From positions 1 to 64,000 of the forward strand of contig NZ_ANFM02000007.1 of assembly GCF_000333895.2 (NCBI RefSeq): a stretch of DNA of 64,000 nt. The letters are read 5' to 3'. This DNA comes from Grimontia indica (GTDB taxonomy: Bacteria; Pseudomonadota; Gammaproteobacteria; Enterobacterales; Vibrionaceae). This document shows, piece after piece, positions 26,974 to 35,882 of this stretch. Position numbers and translations under genes: made by a program. Each line of letters opens with the position of its first letter. Positions within the stretch are counted from its first letter, which is position 1. The notes beneath the pieces were generated by a model. The model saw nothing but the letters and a program-made list of their open reading frames with translations. It ran no database searches and had not been told where the DNA came from.

Positions 26974-27321
26974 TTAAGCTGGTTGAGCAGCTTTCAGGTT
27001 TTCAGTAGTCAGTTGTTCCAGATCGTCTTTGAACTCTTTCGCGATAGATTGCAGCTTCGCGCTGTCGTCCATCATTTGCTGAGACAATTTAGTCAGCGCT
27101 GCCAGTTGTTGGCTGCTGTATGCAGTCATAGAAGTCACGTCAGTCACTTCGCTTGCTGCTTTAACTTGTGCCAGACCCATTTCGCTGTAAGTTTTAACAG
27201 CGCTCAGTTGGAGTTCAGTCAGAGTTTCAACGTTCTTAGCAACCAGTTTGTTGAACTTAACGTAAGGTGCCAGCGTTTTTTCTGTTTGCTCAGAGAATGC
27301 TTTAAACATATCGGTGTACAT
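26974..27321 (-). CDS. phaP: Phasin (PHA granule-coating protein)
   Basis: The 115-residue, mostly helical protein matches the phasin family of Vibrio-type PHA operons: MYTDMFKAFSEQTEKTLAPY, then heptad-like Leu/Ala-rich helices. Phasins coat PHA granules and control their number and size. ATG 27321 is chosen for its AGGAGA ribosome site six bases upstream and its fit to phasins; the in-frame TTG 33 bases earlier is rejected. It lies between phaA and phaC in the operon. Confidence 0.9.
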   Translation of the reverse strand: MYTDMFKAFSEQTEKTLAPYVKFNKLVAKNVETLTELQLSAVKTYSEMGLAQVKAASEVTDVTSMTAYSSQQLAALTKLSQQMMDDSAKLQSIAKEFKDDLEQLTTENLKAAQPA

Positions 27322-27369
27322 GGTGTTTCTCCTAAGTGTATTAATTAGATCCAAGGGGGTTTAACGTTC

Positions 27370-28581
27370 TTAGCTATCAGCACGTTTCACGACAACTGCC
27401 GTACCCATGCCGCCGCCGATGCAAAGCGAAGCAACACCATATGTGCCTTCGCGTTTTTCCAACTCGTGGATCAGTGAAACCAGAACGCGGTTACCTGATG
27501 CGCCGAGCGGGTGACCCAATGCAATTGCGCCACCATTGACGTTTGCCTTCTCCAGAATGCTGTCAGGGCTGACGCTGTGGTTGTCCGCCAATTGGTGAAC
27601 AACACCCAGAGCCTGAGCAGCGAAGGCTTCGTTGAGCTCAAACAGATCCACATCGGAAATAGACAGCTCTGCTTTTTTCAGAGCTTCTGTTACAGCACCT
27701 ACAGGGCCAAGGCCCATGATTTTTGGATCTAACCCAACTTGCGCATAGCTGGTGATTTCAGCCAACGGTTTCAGACCAAGGCGCTGAACCGCTGCTTCTG
27801 AAGCGACGATCACAGCGCTGGCACCATCGTTAAGACCAGACGCGTTACCAGCTGTGACTGTACCTTCGCGGTTAAAGGCTGGGCGAAGCTTCGCCAGACC
27901 TTCTTGTGTGCAGTCTGCTTTAGGGTATTCGTCAGTATCGAAAGTGACAGTTTGGCGACGTTGCTTTACTTCAACAGGCACGATTTCATCTTTGAATCGA
28001 CCTGCTTCAACAGCAGCAACGGCTTTTTGTTGGCTCTGCTGCGCGTACGCGTCTTGTTGCTCACGGCTTAGGCCGACGAGCTCAGCAACGTTCTCAGCAG
28101 TAACGCCCATGTGGTATTGGTTGTAGACGTCAGTCAGACCGTCGTTGATCAGAAGATCTTTGAGGCCGATGTCGCCCATTTTCTGTCCGCCGCGCAGAGA
28201 GCCTGACGCTGCGAACGGAATTTGAGACATGTTCTCGACACCAGCTGCAACCACGACCTCTGCGTCGCCGCAGCGGATGTGTGCAACTGCATCCATGACC
28301 GCTTTCATGCCGCTGCCACAAACCATGTTGATGGCATAAGCTGGAACGGTTTCTGGCAATTCAGCATAGATGGCGGCCTGGCGACCAATACCCATACCTT
28401 GGCCTGCACTGACTACGTTGCCGAGAATCACTTCGTTGATAGCGTCTGGGGAAACATTACCTGCTTCCAGAGCGCCTTTGATTGCAAATGCTGCCAGCTT
28501 TCCGGCTGGAACATCTTTCAGAGAACCTGTGAATGCGCCGATCGCGGTACGCTTGGCCGCGACAATATACACTTTTTCCAT
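27370..28581 (-). CDS. phaA: Acetyl-CoA C-acetyltransferase (beta-ketothiolase)
   Basis: PhaA condenses two acetyl-CoA to acetoacetyl-CoA for PHA synthesis. The 403-residue thiolase has the acyl-accepting Cys88 in NMVCGSGMKA, His357 in GHPLGASG and Cys387 in CIGGGMG, all three catalytic residues. It starts 17 bases after the end of phaB, so it is translated from the same message. Confidence 0.95.
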   Translation of the reverse strand: MEKVYIVAAKRTAIGAFTGSLKDVPAGKLAAFAIKGALEAGNVSPDAINEVILGNVVSAGQGMGIGRQAAIYAELPETVPAYAINMVCGSGMKAVMDAVAHIRCGDAEVVVAAGVENMSQIPFAASGSLRGGQKMGDIGLKDLLINDGLTDVYNQYHMGVTAENVAELVGLSREQQDAYAQQSQQKAVAAVEAGRFKDEIVPVEVKQRRQTVTFDTDEYPKADCTQEGLAKLRPAFNREGTVTAGNASGLNDGASAVIVASEAAVQRLGLKPLAEITSYAQVGLDPKIMGLGPVGAVTEALKKAELSISDVDLFELNEAFAAQALGVVHQLADNHSVSPDSILEKANVNGGAIALGHPLGASGNRVLVSLIHELEKREGTYGVASLCIGGGMGTAVVVKRADS

Positions 28582-28598
28582 GTGTCGTCTTTTCCCGT

Positions 28599-29339
28599 TT
28601 AGTTCATGTACAAGCCGCCGTTGACCGACAGCGTTTCCCCAGTGATGTAAGCAGCTGCATCACTCGCAAGATACGCGACTGCATCAGCAATTTCTTCTGG
28701 ACGAGCCAGACGCTTCATTGGAATCTCACCTTTGATAGACTCCAGCACTTCATCGCGCATAGCTTCTACCATTGGGGTTGCTGTATAGCCAGGGGCTACA
28801 ACATTGGCGGTCACTCCGGATCTCGCACCTTCAAATGCCAGTGACTTGGTGAAGCCAATCATGCCGGCTTTTGCCGCCGCATAGTTGGTTTGACCAAATT
28901 GGCCTTTTAGGCCGTTAACAGATGAGATATTGATGACACGGCCGCCGCCTTTTTCGCACATAGCGGCAAAAAGAGGTTGGGTTACGTTAAAAAGACTATT
29001 GAGGTTAGTATCGATAACTGCATGCCAGTTATCTGCTGCCATTTTCTTGAAGAGACCATCACGTGTGATACCGGCGTTGTTGACTACAACATCGATAGTG
29101 CCTTCTTCTTCAAGAAGCTTGGGGAGACGCTCTGCACAGTCAGCTGTGCTGGTCACGTCCAGTTCGAACAGGCGTACCTGGTCTGAGTTGAATTTCTTCT
29201 CTTCAAACCATTCCTCGGCGCATTGCAGGTTCCCGGTGAAGTAGGTGGCAATCACGCGATAGCCCTGACTTACCAATTTTTCTGTGATCGCCGAGCCGAT
29301 ACCACCTTTTGAACCGGTGATGAGCGCGAGTTTCTTCAT
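28599..29339 (-). CDS. phaB: Acetoacetyl-CoA reductase
   Basis: PhaB reduces acetoacetyl-CoA to (R)-3-hydroxybutyryl-CoA with NADPH. The 246-residue short-chain dehydrogenase has the nucleotide motif TGSKGGIGSAI at about 8-18, NNAG, and the Ser-Tyr-Lys set in NISSVNGLKGQFGQTNYAAA followed by Lys. ATG 29339 is used because GGAG lies seven bases upstream and homologues start at MKKLALITG; the open frame extends 43 codons further upstream without support. It is the first gene of the PHA operon. Confidence 0.95.
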   Translation of the reverse strand: MKKLALITGSKGGIGSAITEKLVSQGYRVIATYFTGNLQCAEEWFEEKKFNSDQVRLFELDVTSTADCAERLPKLLEEEGTIDVVVNNAGITRDGLFKKMAADNWHAVIDTNLNSLFNVTQPLFAAMCEKGGGRVINISSVNGLKGQFGQTNYAAAKAGMIGFTKSLAFEGARSGVTANVVAPGYTATPMVEAMRDEVLESIKGEIPMKRLARPEEIADAVAYLASDAAAYITGETLSVNGGLYMN

Positions 29340-29890
29340 TGTTGACTCCATTCTTAACAACAAGCAATTGAACGTTTGACCCCTGTAACTGCATTTGGTT
29401 ATCCAAAAATACAGGCACCTGTAATTTATTAGTTTTAGCGCGTAAGGGTTGAGACTAAGGAAACTCATCTAGTCTCGAATTTAGAATAGTTATTATGTGT
29501 GATGGTTTTATGACCACCGAAATTAAAGATATACAATCTTATGAGTAAGGCAAAAGGAATTAGGAGAGAATTACAGAAACAAGATCTTGATCTACAACAA
29601 AACGCCATAAGTTAACAGTGTGTTAAATTATGGTTTTCATTTGGATCTTTTGAGGTATTTTTTGTGTTTAATAAACGATTTTCTTTTTTATTCACCATTT
29701 ATTGATGCACTAAATAGGTATTCGTGCTGCTTAAAAATGCACCAGATGAATTTAAGGAAGAAACCTCCGTTTTCGCAACTATAAACGCAGAATAATTGAC
29801 CAGCCTCTCAGCTTTAAAGTGATTCTTGTACGGTAAAGTGGTCAGTTAAAGCAGTGAATTTATAACGAAAACAGGGCTGTTAGGCAGGTT
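29340..29890. other. 551-base AT-rich intergenic region upstream of phaB
   Basis: No gene is supported. It is markedly AT-rich. Two palindromes lie near phaB: TACAGG-CA-CCTGTA (29410-29423) and GAGACTA-N12-TAGTCTC (29451-29476). They are 71 and 112 bases upstream of the phaB start and are candidate operators for the PHA operon. A 24-codon frame at 29541-29615 has no ribosome site. No clear terminator was found downstream of csdE. Confidence 0.6.
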
Positions 29891-30316
29891 TTATAAGGCT
29901 TTTAGCTGATTGATGATCGCCCGGACGCCGTTACTTCTTGATTGGCTGATATGAGCAAGAAGATCCAAGGCTTCAAGGTAGTTTTCGAAATTAAAAGTGA
30001 GGATATCTTCTTTAGATTTCATTTCGACGGCAGCAAGAATGATAGCCAACAATCCTTTAACAATTCTTGCGTCTGAGTCGGCAGAAAAATAGTAGACTCC
30101 CTCGCAAATTTTCCATGTAAGCCAAACTTTACTTTCACAGCCAGGCACGGAAATACTTTCTTCTTTTAATGTTTCGTCCATGTTTGGCAGCTTTTTTCCC
30201 ATCTGAATAACCAGACGGTATTTATCTTCCCAGCTTTTGCATTGAGACATTTCGTTTAAGATGTCTTCGGTCGAAATATCGGTACCAAAAGGATGGGTTG
30301 GCTGAATGTTTGTCAT
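29891..30316 (-). CDS. csdE: Cysteine desulfurase sulfur acceptor CsdE (SufE family)
   Basis: The 141-residue SufE-fold protein accepts sulfur from CsdA. The acceptor Cys60 is in SVPGCESKVW, the characteristic exposed loop. ATG 30316 (MTNIQPTHPFG) is preferred; an in-frame TTG lies 12 bases upstream. It lies 40 bases after csdA on the same strand and so forms the csdA-csdE pair. Confidence 0.92.
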   Translation of the reverse strand: MTNIQPTHPFGTDISTEDILNEMSQCKSWEDKYRLVIQMGKKLPNMDETLKEESISVPGCESKVWLTWKICEGVYYFSADSDARIVKGLLAIILAAVEMKSKEDILTFNFENYLEALDLLAHISQSRSNGVRAIINQLKAL

Positions 30317-30356
30317 GGTTCGGCTCAATGGTCAGCGAAAAGAGGTTGTCGGTATT

Positions 30357-31580
30357 TTAAAGCAAATCACAGGCTTTCTGAATGGCAGCAACACATCGGG
30401 CGATATCTTCTTCTGTGTTGTAAAGGGCGATTGATATACGGACACAGCCATTGATGCCAAGCGCATCCATTAAAGGATGAGCGCAATGATGTCCTGATCG
30501 CACCGCAATGCCTTGTTGATCCAACAAGGTGGCAATGTCGGAGTGATGAACGCCATCGACAGTAAATGCGACGACACTGGCTCCGCGTTGTAAGCCGATA
30601 ATGCGTACATCCTCAATGTGTTGGATGCCTTCAACCAGTAAGCTCTGAAGTGTGCCGATATGAGCTTCTGCCCCTATGTGGTTAATATTGCCAAACCAGT
30701 GAATGGCCTCACCGAGCGCTATGGCGCCTGCAACGTTGGGAGTGCCAGCCTCAAACTTCGCAGGCGACTCGGCATACAGGGTGCCGGAAAAACTGACCTT
30801 CTCGACCATTTTCCCACCACCATGCCACGGAGGCATCGCTTCGAGCAGTGAAGGCTTGCCATATAGCGCCCCTATACCTGCTGGAGCAAACAGCTTATGA
30901 CCGGAAAAAACATAGAAGTCTGCGTTCATCGCTGTCACATCAATATTCTCATGTACCACTGCCTGCGCGCCATCAACCACGACTACTGCACCTGACTGAT
31001 GAGCCTTTTCGATAACCGCCTCTATCGGGTTTCTGGTGCCTGTCACATTGCTGATATGCGCAATGCACACCATGCGGGTTTTGGTGTTCAGCAGGTTATC
31101 TAACGTGGTCAGTTCTAATTGGCAGGTATTGGGATTAACAGGCCATTTCACCACTTTTGCGCCCGTTTGTTCGGCGACTAACTGCCAGGGAACAATATTG
31201 GCGTGGTGTTCCATTTCGGTCACGATGATTTCATCGCCCGGCTTCAGGTTCTGGCGGGCATAACTTTGCGCGATAAGATTTAAGGCTTCTGTCGCGCCAC
31301 GGGTCCAGACAATACCTTCAACAGGGGCATTCAGGAAATCTGCGACAGTTTGACGCGCCGCTTCAAAGCGGTTAGTTGCTGAAGCCGTTAGTGAGTGGGA
31401 ACCGCGATGCACGTTGGCGTTGGCACCCGAGTAGTATTGGCTAATGCTCTCGATCACCGCCCGTGGTTTTTGCGACGTGGCTGCACTGTCCAGATAAACC
31501 AGTGGCTGGCTATGGATGTGCTGATCCAGCGATGGGAAATCGCGTCGGATGATATCTACATCAAAAGGGCGGTTGGTCAT
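30357..31580 (-). CDS. csdA: Cysteine desulfurase
   Basis: The PLP enzyme of 407 residues removes sulfur from cysteine (also selenocysteine and cysteine sulfinate) and passes it to CsdE. It belongs to the group II (SufS/CsdA) desulfurases: YLDSAATSQKPRAVIE near the start, PLP lysine in FSGHKLFAPAGIGALYG and the active Cys in RSGHHCAHPLM. It is divergent from gcvA, with the gcvB sRNA gene lying between them on the minus strand, so transcription entering csdA from upstream would first cross gcvB. Confidence 0.94.
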   Translation of the reverse strand: MTNRPFDVDIIRRDFPSLDQHIHSQPLVYLDSAATSQKPRAVIESISQYYSGANANVHRGSHSLTASATNRFEAARQTVADFLNAPVEGIVWTRGATEALNLIAQSYARQNLKPGDEIIVTEMEHHANIVPWQLVAEQTGAKVVKWPVNPNTCQLELTTLDNLLNTKTRMVCIAHISNVTGTRNPIEAVIEKAHQSGAVVVVDGAQAVVHENIDVTAMNADFYVFSGHKLFAPAGIGALYGKPSLLEAMPPWHGGGKMVEKVSFSGTLYAESPAKFEAGTPNVAGAIALGEAIHWFGNINHIGAEAHIGTLQSLLVEGIQHIEDVRIIGLQRGASVVAFTVDGVHHSDIATLLDQQGIAVRSGHHCAHPLMDALGINGCVRISIALYNTEEDIARCVAAIQKACDLL

Positions 31581-31693
31581 GGTTTCGGTTTCGCTTCACT
31601 GACTCAGTTAATGGAGGCGAATGATCGCTTTTTCGTCATATTAACTCAAGAGAAAGTAATGGATGTGAAATGGTTTCAAGGCGAAACGAAGGG

Positions 31694-31915
31694 CAAAAAA
31701 AAGCACCGGGCAATCTGCTCAGTGCTACGACAAATTTTTTGATTGATAGGATTCAAAAAATACAGCAAGTATGAAAGGTAGATATCTCTACCGAATTTCG
31801 GCGATGCCGAAATATGCAAACACAACATCGCAACCACAAAATCTGTCGTACGTAGGGAACGAGAATCCCGTGGTGCGCGCAAACTATAGGTTTTCTCTGG
31901 AGCCAGAACAATCGA
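31694..31915 (-). ncRNA. gcvB: GcvB small regulatory RNA
   Basis: GcvB is an Hfq-dependent sRNA that represses many amino-acid and peptide transporter mRNAs. Three things support it here. It lies divergently upstream of gcvA, the conserved place. It has the G/U-rich R1 region GGTTGCGATGTTGTGTTTGC (within 31814-31840 read on the minus strand), almost the E. coli pairing sequence. It also ends in a 10-bp imperfect stem (31702-31711 with 31717-31726) followed by eight U. Two further hairpins lie between: TTTCGGC/GCCGAAA (31796-31812) and GGTAGA/TCTACC (31777-31792). The 5' end is estimated from a possible TATTAT box at 31922-31927. The 80-codon frame covering this stretch is not a gene. Confidence 0.88.
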
Positions 31916-31964
31916 CATTTTATAATACTGTTCATTAGAAAAACTTATATGTTAAGGACGCACC

Positions 31965-32870
31965 ATGGCCCGACGTCTTCCCCCTCTCAATTCGCTCCGT
32001 GTGTTTGAAGCCGCAGCCCGTCATTTGAGCTTTACCCGTGCCGCTGAAGAGCTGTTTGTGACTCAAGCTGCCGTGAGCCATCAGATAAAAGCGCTGGAAG
32101 AGTTCCTTGGTTTAAAGCTGTTCCGACGTCGTAACCGCTCCCTCCTGTTAACGGAAGAAGGACAGAGCTATTTTCTTGATATAAAAGATATATTTACTTC
32201 TTTGGCGGATGCCACGGATCGGGTGTTAGAGCGAGGGGCGAAAGGGGCTCTGACCATCAGTTTACCGCCAAGTTTTGCGATTCAGTGGCTGGTACCTCGC
32301 TTGGCGGACTTTAACCAGCAACACCCAGAGATTGATGTGCGCATTAAAGCGGTAGACATGGAAGATGGCTCCCTGACGGACGATGTCGACGTAGCCATTT
32401 ACTACGGAAGAGGAAATTGGCCTGGGCTGCGCTGTGATGAGCTTTATCCGGAGTTTCTGCTGCCAGTGTGCAGTCCAGCAGTACTCAATGGGCCTAAGCC
32501 ACTGCATAGTCTCGAAGATTTGAAGCATCACACTTTGCTTCATGACAGAACAAGAAAGGACTGGAAGACTTACGCCAAGTACTATCAGATTAGTGACATT
32601 AATCTAAATTATGGCCCGATTTTTAGTCACTCCACCATGGTGCTTCAGGCTGCCGCACTGGGGCAGGGCATCGCATTGAGTAACAATGTACTTGCACAGC
32701 CGGAGTTGGAATCTGGCAGACTGGTGTGTCCGTTTGAGCATTTCTTGATGAGTAAAAATGCGTTTTATCTTGTCAGCCAACAAAAAGATGCGGATTCAGG
32801 CCGTATCGCAGCATTTAGGGAATGGGTATTGGCGAAAGCTGCTGCCGAACAGGAGAGTATTTCTGCATGA
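31965..32870 (+). CDS. gcvA: Glycine cleavage system regulator GcvA
   Basis: The 301-residue LysR protein controls glycine cleavage genes and transcribes its sRNA partner divergently. The sequence opens MARRLPPLNSLRVFEAAARH with LSFTRAAEELFVTQAAVSHQ, the typical GcvA helix-turn-helix, and its effector domain begins LTISLPPSFAIQWLVPRLA. The divergent gcvB gene settles the assignment among GcvA paralogues. Its stop overlaps the start of the next gene (ATGA). Confidence 0.93.
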   Translation: MARRLPPLNSLRVFEAAARHLSFTRAAEELFVTQAAVSHQIKALEEFLGLKLFRRRNRSLLLTEEGQSYFLDIKDIFTSLADATDRVLERGAKGALTISLPPSFAIQWLVPRLADFNQQHPEIDVRIKAVDMEDGSLTDDVDVAIYYGRGNWPGLRCDELYPEFLLPVCSPAVLNGPKPLHSLEDLKHHTLLHDRTRKDWKTYAKYYQISDINLNYGPIFSHSTMVLQAAALGQGIALSNNVLAQPELESGRLVCPFEHFLMSKNAFYLVSQQKDADSGRIAAFREWVLAKAAAEQESISA

Positions 32871-33499
32871 GTGAGTTTTCAGAAAAGAGTGTGTTGATTG
32901 ATGGTCCGGCGTCGGCTGAACGTACGTTTATTTTTGCACATGGTGCCGGAGCAGGCATGGAGCACGACTTCATGGAGCAAGTCGCTGGAATGATTGCCGC
33001 TTATGGCATTCGTGTTGTGCGTTTTAACTTCCCTTATATGGTCAAACGTGCTGAAGATGGTAAGAAGCGCCCGCCAGACCGCGCGCCCAAACTGCTGGAA
33101 GCATTCAAAGAAGTGATTGCGGAATATGGCACAGAGAAAACGGTCATTGGCGGAAAATCCATGGGGGGGCGAATGGCGAGTCACCTCACTGATGTCGAGA
33201 GGGTGAAAGGCGTAACTTGTTTAGGCTTTCCCTTTCACCCACCAGGTAAGCCAGAAAAAGACAAGGGCGAGCATCTTGCCGATTTGTCACTTTCCACACT
33301 GATCTTGCAGGGGGAGCGTGACACTTTCGGTAACCGCACTGAGCTGGAAGGCTACCCATTGTCAGATAAGGTCACCCTGACGTTCATTCCTGATGGTGAC
33401 CACAGCTTTAAACCGCGAAAAGCATCGGGCCACACCGAAACTGGTAACCGTCAGATGGCAGCTGATCACATCGCGGCGTTTATCAAAGAGGTGTGCTAA
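32867..33499 (+). CDS. Alpha/beta hydrolase family protein (KANL3/Tex30 type)
   Basis: The 210-residue protein has the fold opening TFIFAHGAGAGMEHDFME, nucleophile motif GGKSMGGRMA (Ser), an acid in GERDTFG and a histidine in DGDHSF. These are the marks of the small KANL3/Tex30-like hydrolase group. Its substrate is unknown. ATG 32867 overlaps the gcvA stop and has AGGAGAG ten bases upstream. Its stop overlaps the DUF423 start, so gcvA, this gene and the next are one translationally coupled unit. Confidence 0.85.
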   Translation: MSEFSEKSVLIDGPASAERTFIFAHGAGAGMEHDFMEQVAGMIAAYGIRVVRFNFPYMVKRAEDGKKRPPDRAPKLLEAFKEVIAEYGTEKTVIGGKSMGGRMASHLTDVERVKGVTCLGFPFHPPGKPEKDKGEHLADLSLSTLILQGERDTFGNRTELEGYPLSDKVTLTFIPDGDHSFKPRKASGHTETGNRQMAADHIAAFIKEVC

Positions 33500-33873
33500 T
33501 GAATGGCCGCCAATACGCTTCACTTGGCTGTATCTTCGCGGGTATTGCAGTGGCACTCGGGGCGTTTGCAGCTCACGCCTTAAAAGCGCAGCTTCCCGCC
33601 TATGAGCTATCTATTATCGAAAAAGGTGTGCAGTATCAGTTCTGGCATGCGCTGGCATTAATCGCCTTGGGGCTTTGGAATCATATCCAGCCACAGCGTA
33701 TGCTTTCGCTTGCTTGCGGGTTTATTGCCATCGGCATGCTTTGTTTTAGTGGCAGCTTGTATGGTTTGGCGCTGACAGATTGGCGATGGCTTTGGCCTGT
33801 CACGCCACTTGGCGGCACCAGCTTCTTGGTGGGATGGCTTCTCGCTGCGGTAACACTCTGGCGCAAAGCTTGA
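33499..33873 (+). CDS. DUF423 family inner-membrane protein (YgdD-like)
   Basis: The 124-residue membrane protein has four hydrophobic helices and the DUF423 signature LGAFAAHALKAQL followed by the QYQFWHALALIALG helix. YgdD, its E. coli relative, also lies between gcvA and rlmM. Its function is unknown. ATG 33499 overlaps the previous stop by one base and is preferred to an in-frame GTG six bases earlier. Confidence 0.9.
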   Translation: MNGRQYASLGCIFAGIAVALGAFAAHALKAQLPAYELSIIEKGVQYQFWHALALIALGLWNHIQPQRMLSLACGFIAIGMLCFSGSLYGLALTDWRWLWPVTPLGGTSFLVGWLLAAVTLWRKA

Positions 33874-33930
33874 GTTCAGCACCTTGCTTCATCATAATGT
33901 CGCGTCATTTTTATAGGTAACAGGCCCGAG

Positions 33931-34998
33931 ATGAACCAGATTTTATTGTATTGCCGCCAGGGCTTTGAAAAAGAGTGTGCGGGTGAGATTCAGGACAAAG
34001 CGACAGGAGTCGAAGTGTATGGTTTTCCACGTGTGGAAAAAAACACTGGCTACGTGCTGTTTGAGTGTTACCAGCAAGGCGATGCAGAAAAACTGCTTCA
34101 GACGTTGCCGCTGAACTCATTGATCTTTGCGCGTCAGATGATTGCGGTAGTGGATACCCTGAACGATTTGGATCCAGGCGACCGCATCTCGCCAATTCTG
34201 GCGCTCGGCGGGGAACTGCCAAAATGCGGTGATATCCGCGTGGAAACGCCAGATACCGCGCAGGCAAAAGAGTTACTGAAATTCTGCCGAAAATTTACTG
34301 TGCCATTACGTCAGGCGCTGCGTAAACGTGGCGTATTGCTGGCAAAAGACAACCCGAAAAAGCCAGTACTGCATGTGTGTTTCACTGCGCCGGGCTGCTG
34401 TTTCGTCGGCTACTCACTGTCGAATAACAACTCACCACACTACATGGGTATCCATCGTTTGAAGTTCCCAGCGGATGCGCCAAGCCGTTCGACGTTAAAG
34501 CTGGAAGAAGCCTTCCACGCATTTATTCCTCGTGAAGAGTGGGATGAACGATTGGCACCGGGAATGTGGGCTGTTGACCTTGGCGCTTGTCCGGGTGGCT
34601 GGACGTATCAACTGGTGAAGCGCTCAATGTTCGTTCACGCGGTGGATAACGGTGCGATGGCGGAGAGCCTGATGGAAACCGGGCAGGTGAAATACCATGC
34701 TGCTGACGGCTTTAAGTTCGAGCCACCACGTAAGAACGTGACCTGGTTAGTGTGTGACATGATTGAAAAGCCTTACCGGGTAGCACAACTGATGGGTGAG
34801 TGGCTGATTGAAGGCTGGGCGAAAGAGACCATCTTTAACCTTAAATTGCCGATGAATCGCCGCTTCGAGCAAGTGAAAGACGATCTACAGAATCTGAAAA
34901 AGTTCCTGATTGAAAACGGTGTGAAATTTGAGATGCAGGCGAAGCATCTTTATCACGACCGGGAAGAAATCACGGTTCATATTCGTGTACTGAAATAA
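33931..34998 (+). CDS. rlmM: 23S rRNA 2'-O-ribose C2498 methyltransferase
   Basis: RlmM methylates the 2'-O of C2498 in 23S rRNA before ribosome assembly. The 355-residue protein has a THUMP-like N-terminal part (to about residue 180) and a Rossmann methyltransferase domain. The SAM motif is [17 protein letters not shown], with Asp in LVCDMIEKP and Lys in [10 protein letters not shown]. Length and motif order agree with E. coli YgdE. It closes the gcvA-hydrolase-DUF423 group, 57 bases after the DUF423 gene. Confidence 0.95.
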   Translation: MNQILLYCRQGFEKECAGEIQDKATGVEVYGFPRVEKNTGYVLFECYQQGDAEKLLQTLPLNSLIFARQMIAVVDTLNDLDPGDRISPILALGGELPKCGDIRVETPDTAQAKELLKFCRKFTVPLRQALRKRGVLLAKDNPKKPVLHVCFTAPGCCFVGYSLSNNNSPHYMGIHRLKFPADAPSRSTLKLEEAFHAFIPREEWDERLAPGMWAVDLGACPGGWTYQLVKRSMFVHAVDNGAMAESLMETGQVKYHAADGFKFEPPRKNVTWLVCDMIEKPYRVAQLMGEWLIEGWAKETIFNLKLPMNRRFEQVKDDLQNLKKFLIENGVKFEMQAKHLYHDREEITVHIRVLK

Positions 34999-35001
34999 CG
35001 A

Positions 35002-35025
35002 GAAGGCAGCCAATCGGCTGCCTTC
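35002..35025. terminator. Convergent terminator between rlmM and xni
   Basis: A perfect 10-bp stem, GAAGGCAGCC/GGCTGCCTTC (35002-35011 with 35016-35025, loop AATC), stands four bases after the rlmM stop. Only TT follows on the plus strand, so efficiency is uncertain. Confidence 0.75.
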
Positions 35026-35048
35026 TTCGTATTTGGGCTTTGCAAGAG

Positions 35049-35819
35049 TTAGGGGGCGGTGTAGCGGATATCCTGAAGGTTAAAACCCAGCGTTATATCT
35101 GTTTTCAACGTCGCGACTTGCTTACAGCGAAGTGCCAGTTCTTTTGTCCCGTCTAACTTTTTCTGCCATTTGGGCTCAACATCTTCAGCGGCATAAAGTT
35201 GTTCCAAGTTGCCATAACGCTGCAGGAGGGTATAAGCGGTTTTAGGGCCAATACCCGGTACACCAGAAACACCGCTAGAGCTAATGCCCGTCAGCCCCCA
35301 GTAATCGGTCAGTTGCTGAGGCTGAACGGCAAACTCTTTTTCAATAAACGGACTGTCGAGCCAGCGTTGCTGGAAATAATCGCGTATGCGCAGCGTTGGT
35401 TGCAGTAACTGGCAATAGCCTTTGTCGGTTGACACTATGGTGACTTGACCGTCGTGGCTGGCCACTTTGACCGCGAGTGTCGCAATCATGTCATCCGCTT
35501 CATCGCCGGACGAAAGCAGCGAGTCAATGCCCATATCCCAAAGCGCATCCTGAATCTTATCCAGTCCAGCTTGCAGAGCTTCTGGCATGGGTTTGCGGCC
35601 TTGCTTGTATTCGGGGACCAGCTCAGCCCGCCAGCCTCTGTCCTGCTCCGTATGGTCGAACACAGCGACAATGTGGGTAGGTTCTGAAGAGCGGATAATC
35701 TTGGTCAAAGCGCGGTTGCAGACTTGAATCGTCGAAGCGATATCTTCCGGATCTGGCTGCGCAGCGTGCACCCGGCGGATGAGGTTCATGGCATCAATGA
35801 TGACAAGATGAATTGACAT
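35049..35819 (-). CDS. xni: Flap endonuclease Xni (ExoIX)
   Basis: The 256-residue protein is the DNA polymerase I-independent 5' nuclease homologue YgdG. It begins HLVIIDAMNLIRRVHA, has SSGDEADDMIATLAVKV and TIVSTDKGYCQLLQP acidic motifs and the helix-hairpin-helix GVSGVPGIGPKTAYTLL. Xni lacks some acidic residues of Pol I's 5' nuclease and cleaves flap DNA using fewer metals. It is downstream of ppnN on the same strand, with a terminator between. Confidence 0.93.
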   Translation of the reverse strand: MSIHLVIIDAMNLIRRVHAAQPDPEDIASTIQVCNRALTKIIRSSEPTHIVAVFDHTEQDRGWRAELVPEYKQGRKPMPEALQAGLDKIQDALWDMGIDSLLSSGDEADDMIATLAVKVASHDGQVTIVSTDKGYCQLLQPTLRIRDYFQQRWLDSPFIEKEFAVQPQQLTDYWGLTGISSSGVSGVPGIGPKTAYTLLQRYGNLEQLYAAEDVEPKWQKKLDGTKELALRCKQVATLKTDITLGFNLQDIRYTAP

Positions 35820-35831
35820 GGATTACCCAAA

Positions 35832-35855
35832 TAAAAATGGCCCGTTGGGGCCATT
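35832..35855 (-). terminator. ppnN terminator
   Basis: An 8-bp stem, AATGGCCC/GGGCCATT (35836-35843 with 35848-35855), becomes followed by T5 on the minus strand (A tract 35833-35837). It lies between ppnN and xni. Confidence 0.8.
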
Positions 35856-35882
35856 CTAATTGCTTGAGAGATAAATGAAAGC

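Noticed and set aside
29541-29615. 24-codon plus-strand frame starting ATGAGTAAGGCAAAAGG
   Set aside because: No ribosome site and no recognisable product in an AT-rich intergenic region; chance occurrence is likely.
31676-31918. 80-codon open frame on the minus strand between csdA and gcvA
   Set aside because: It coincides with the gcvB sRNA, including its terminator hairpin, has no ribosome site and an amino-acid pattern unlike a protein family.
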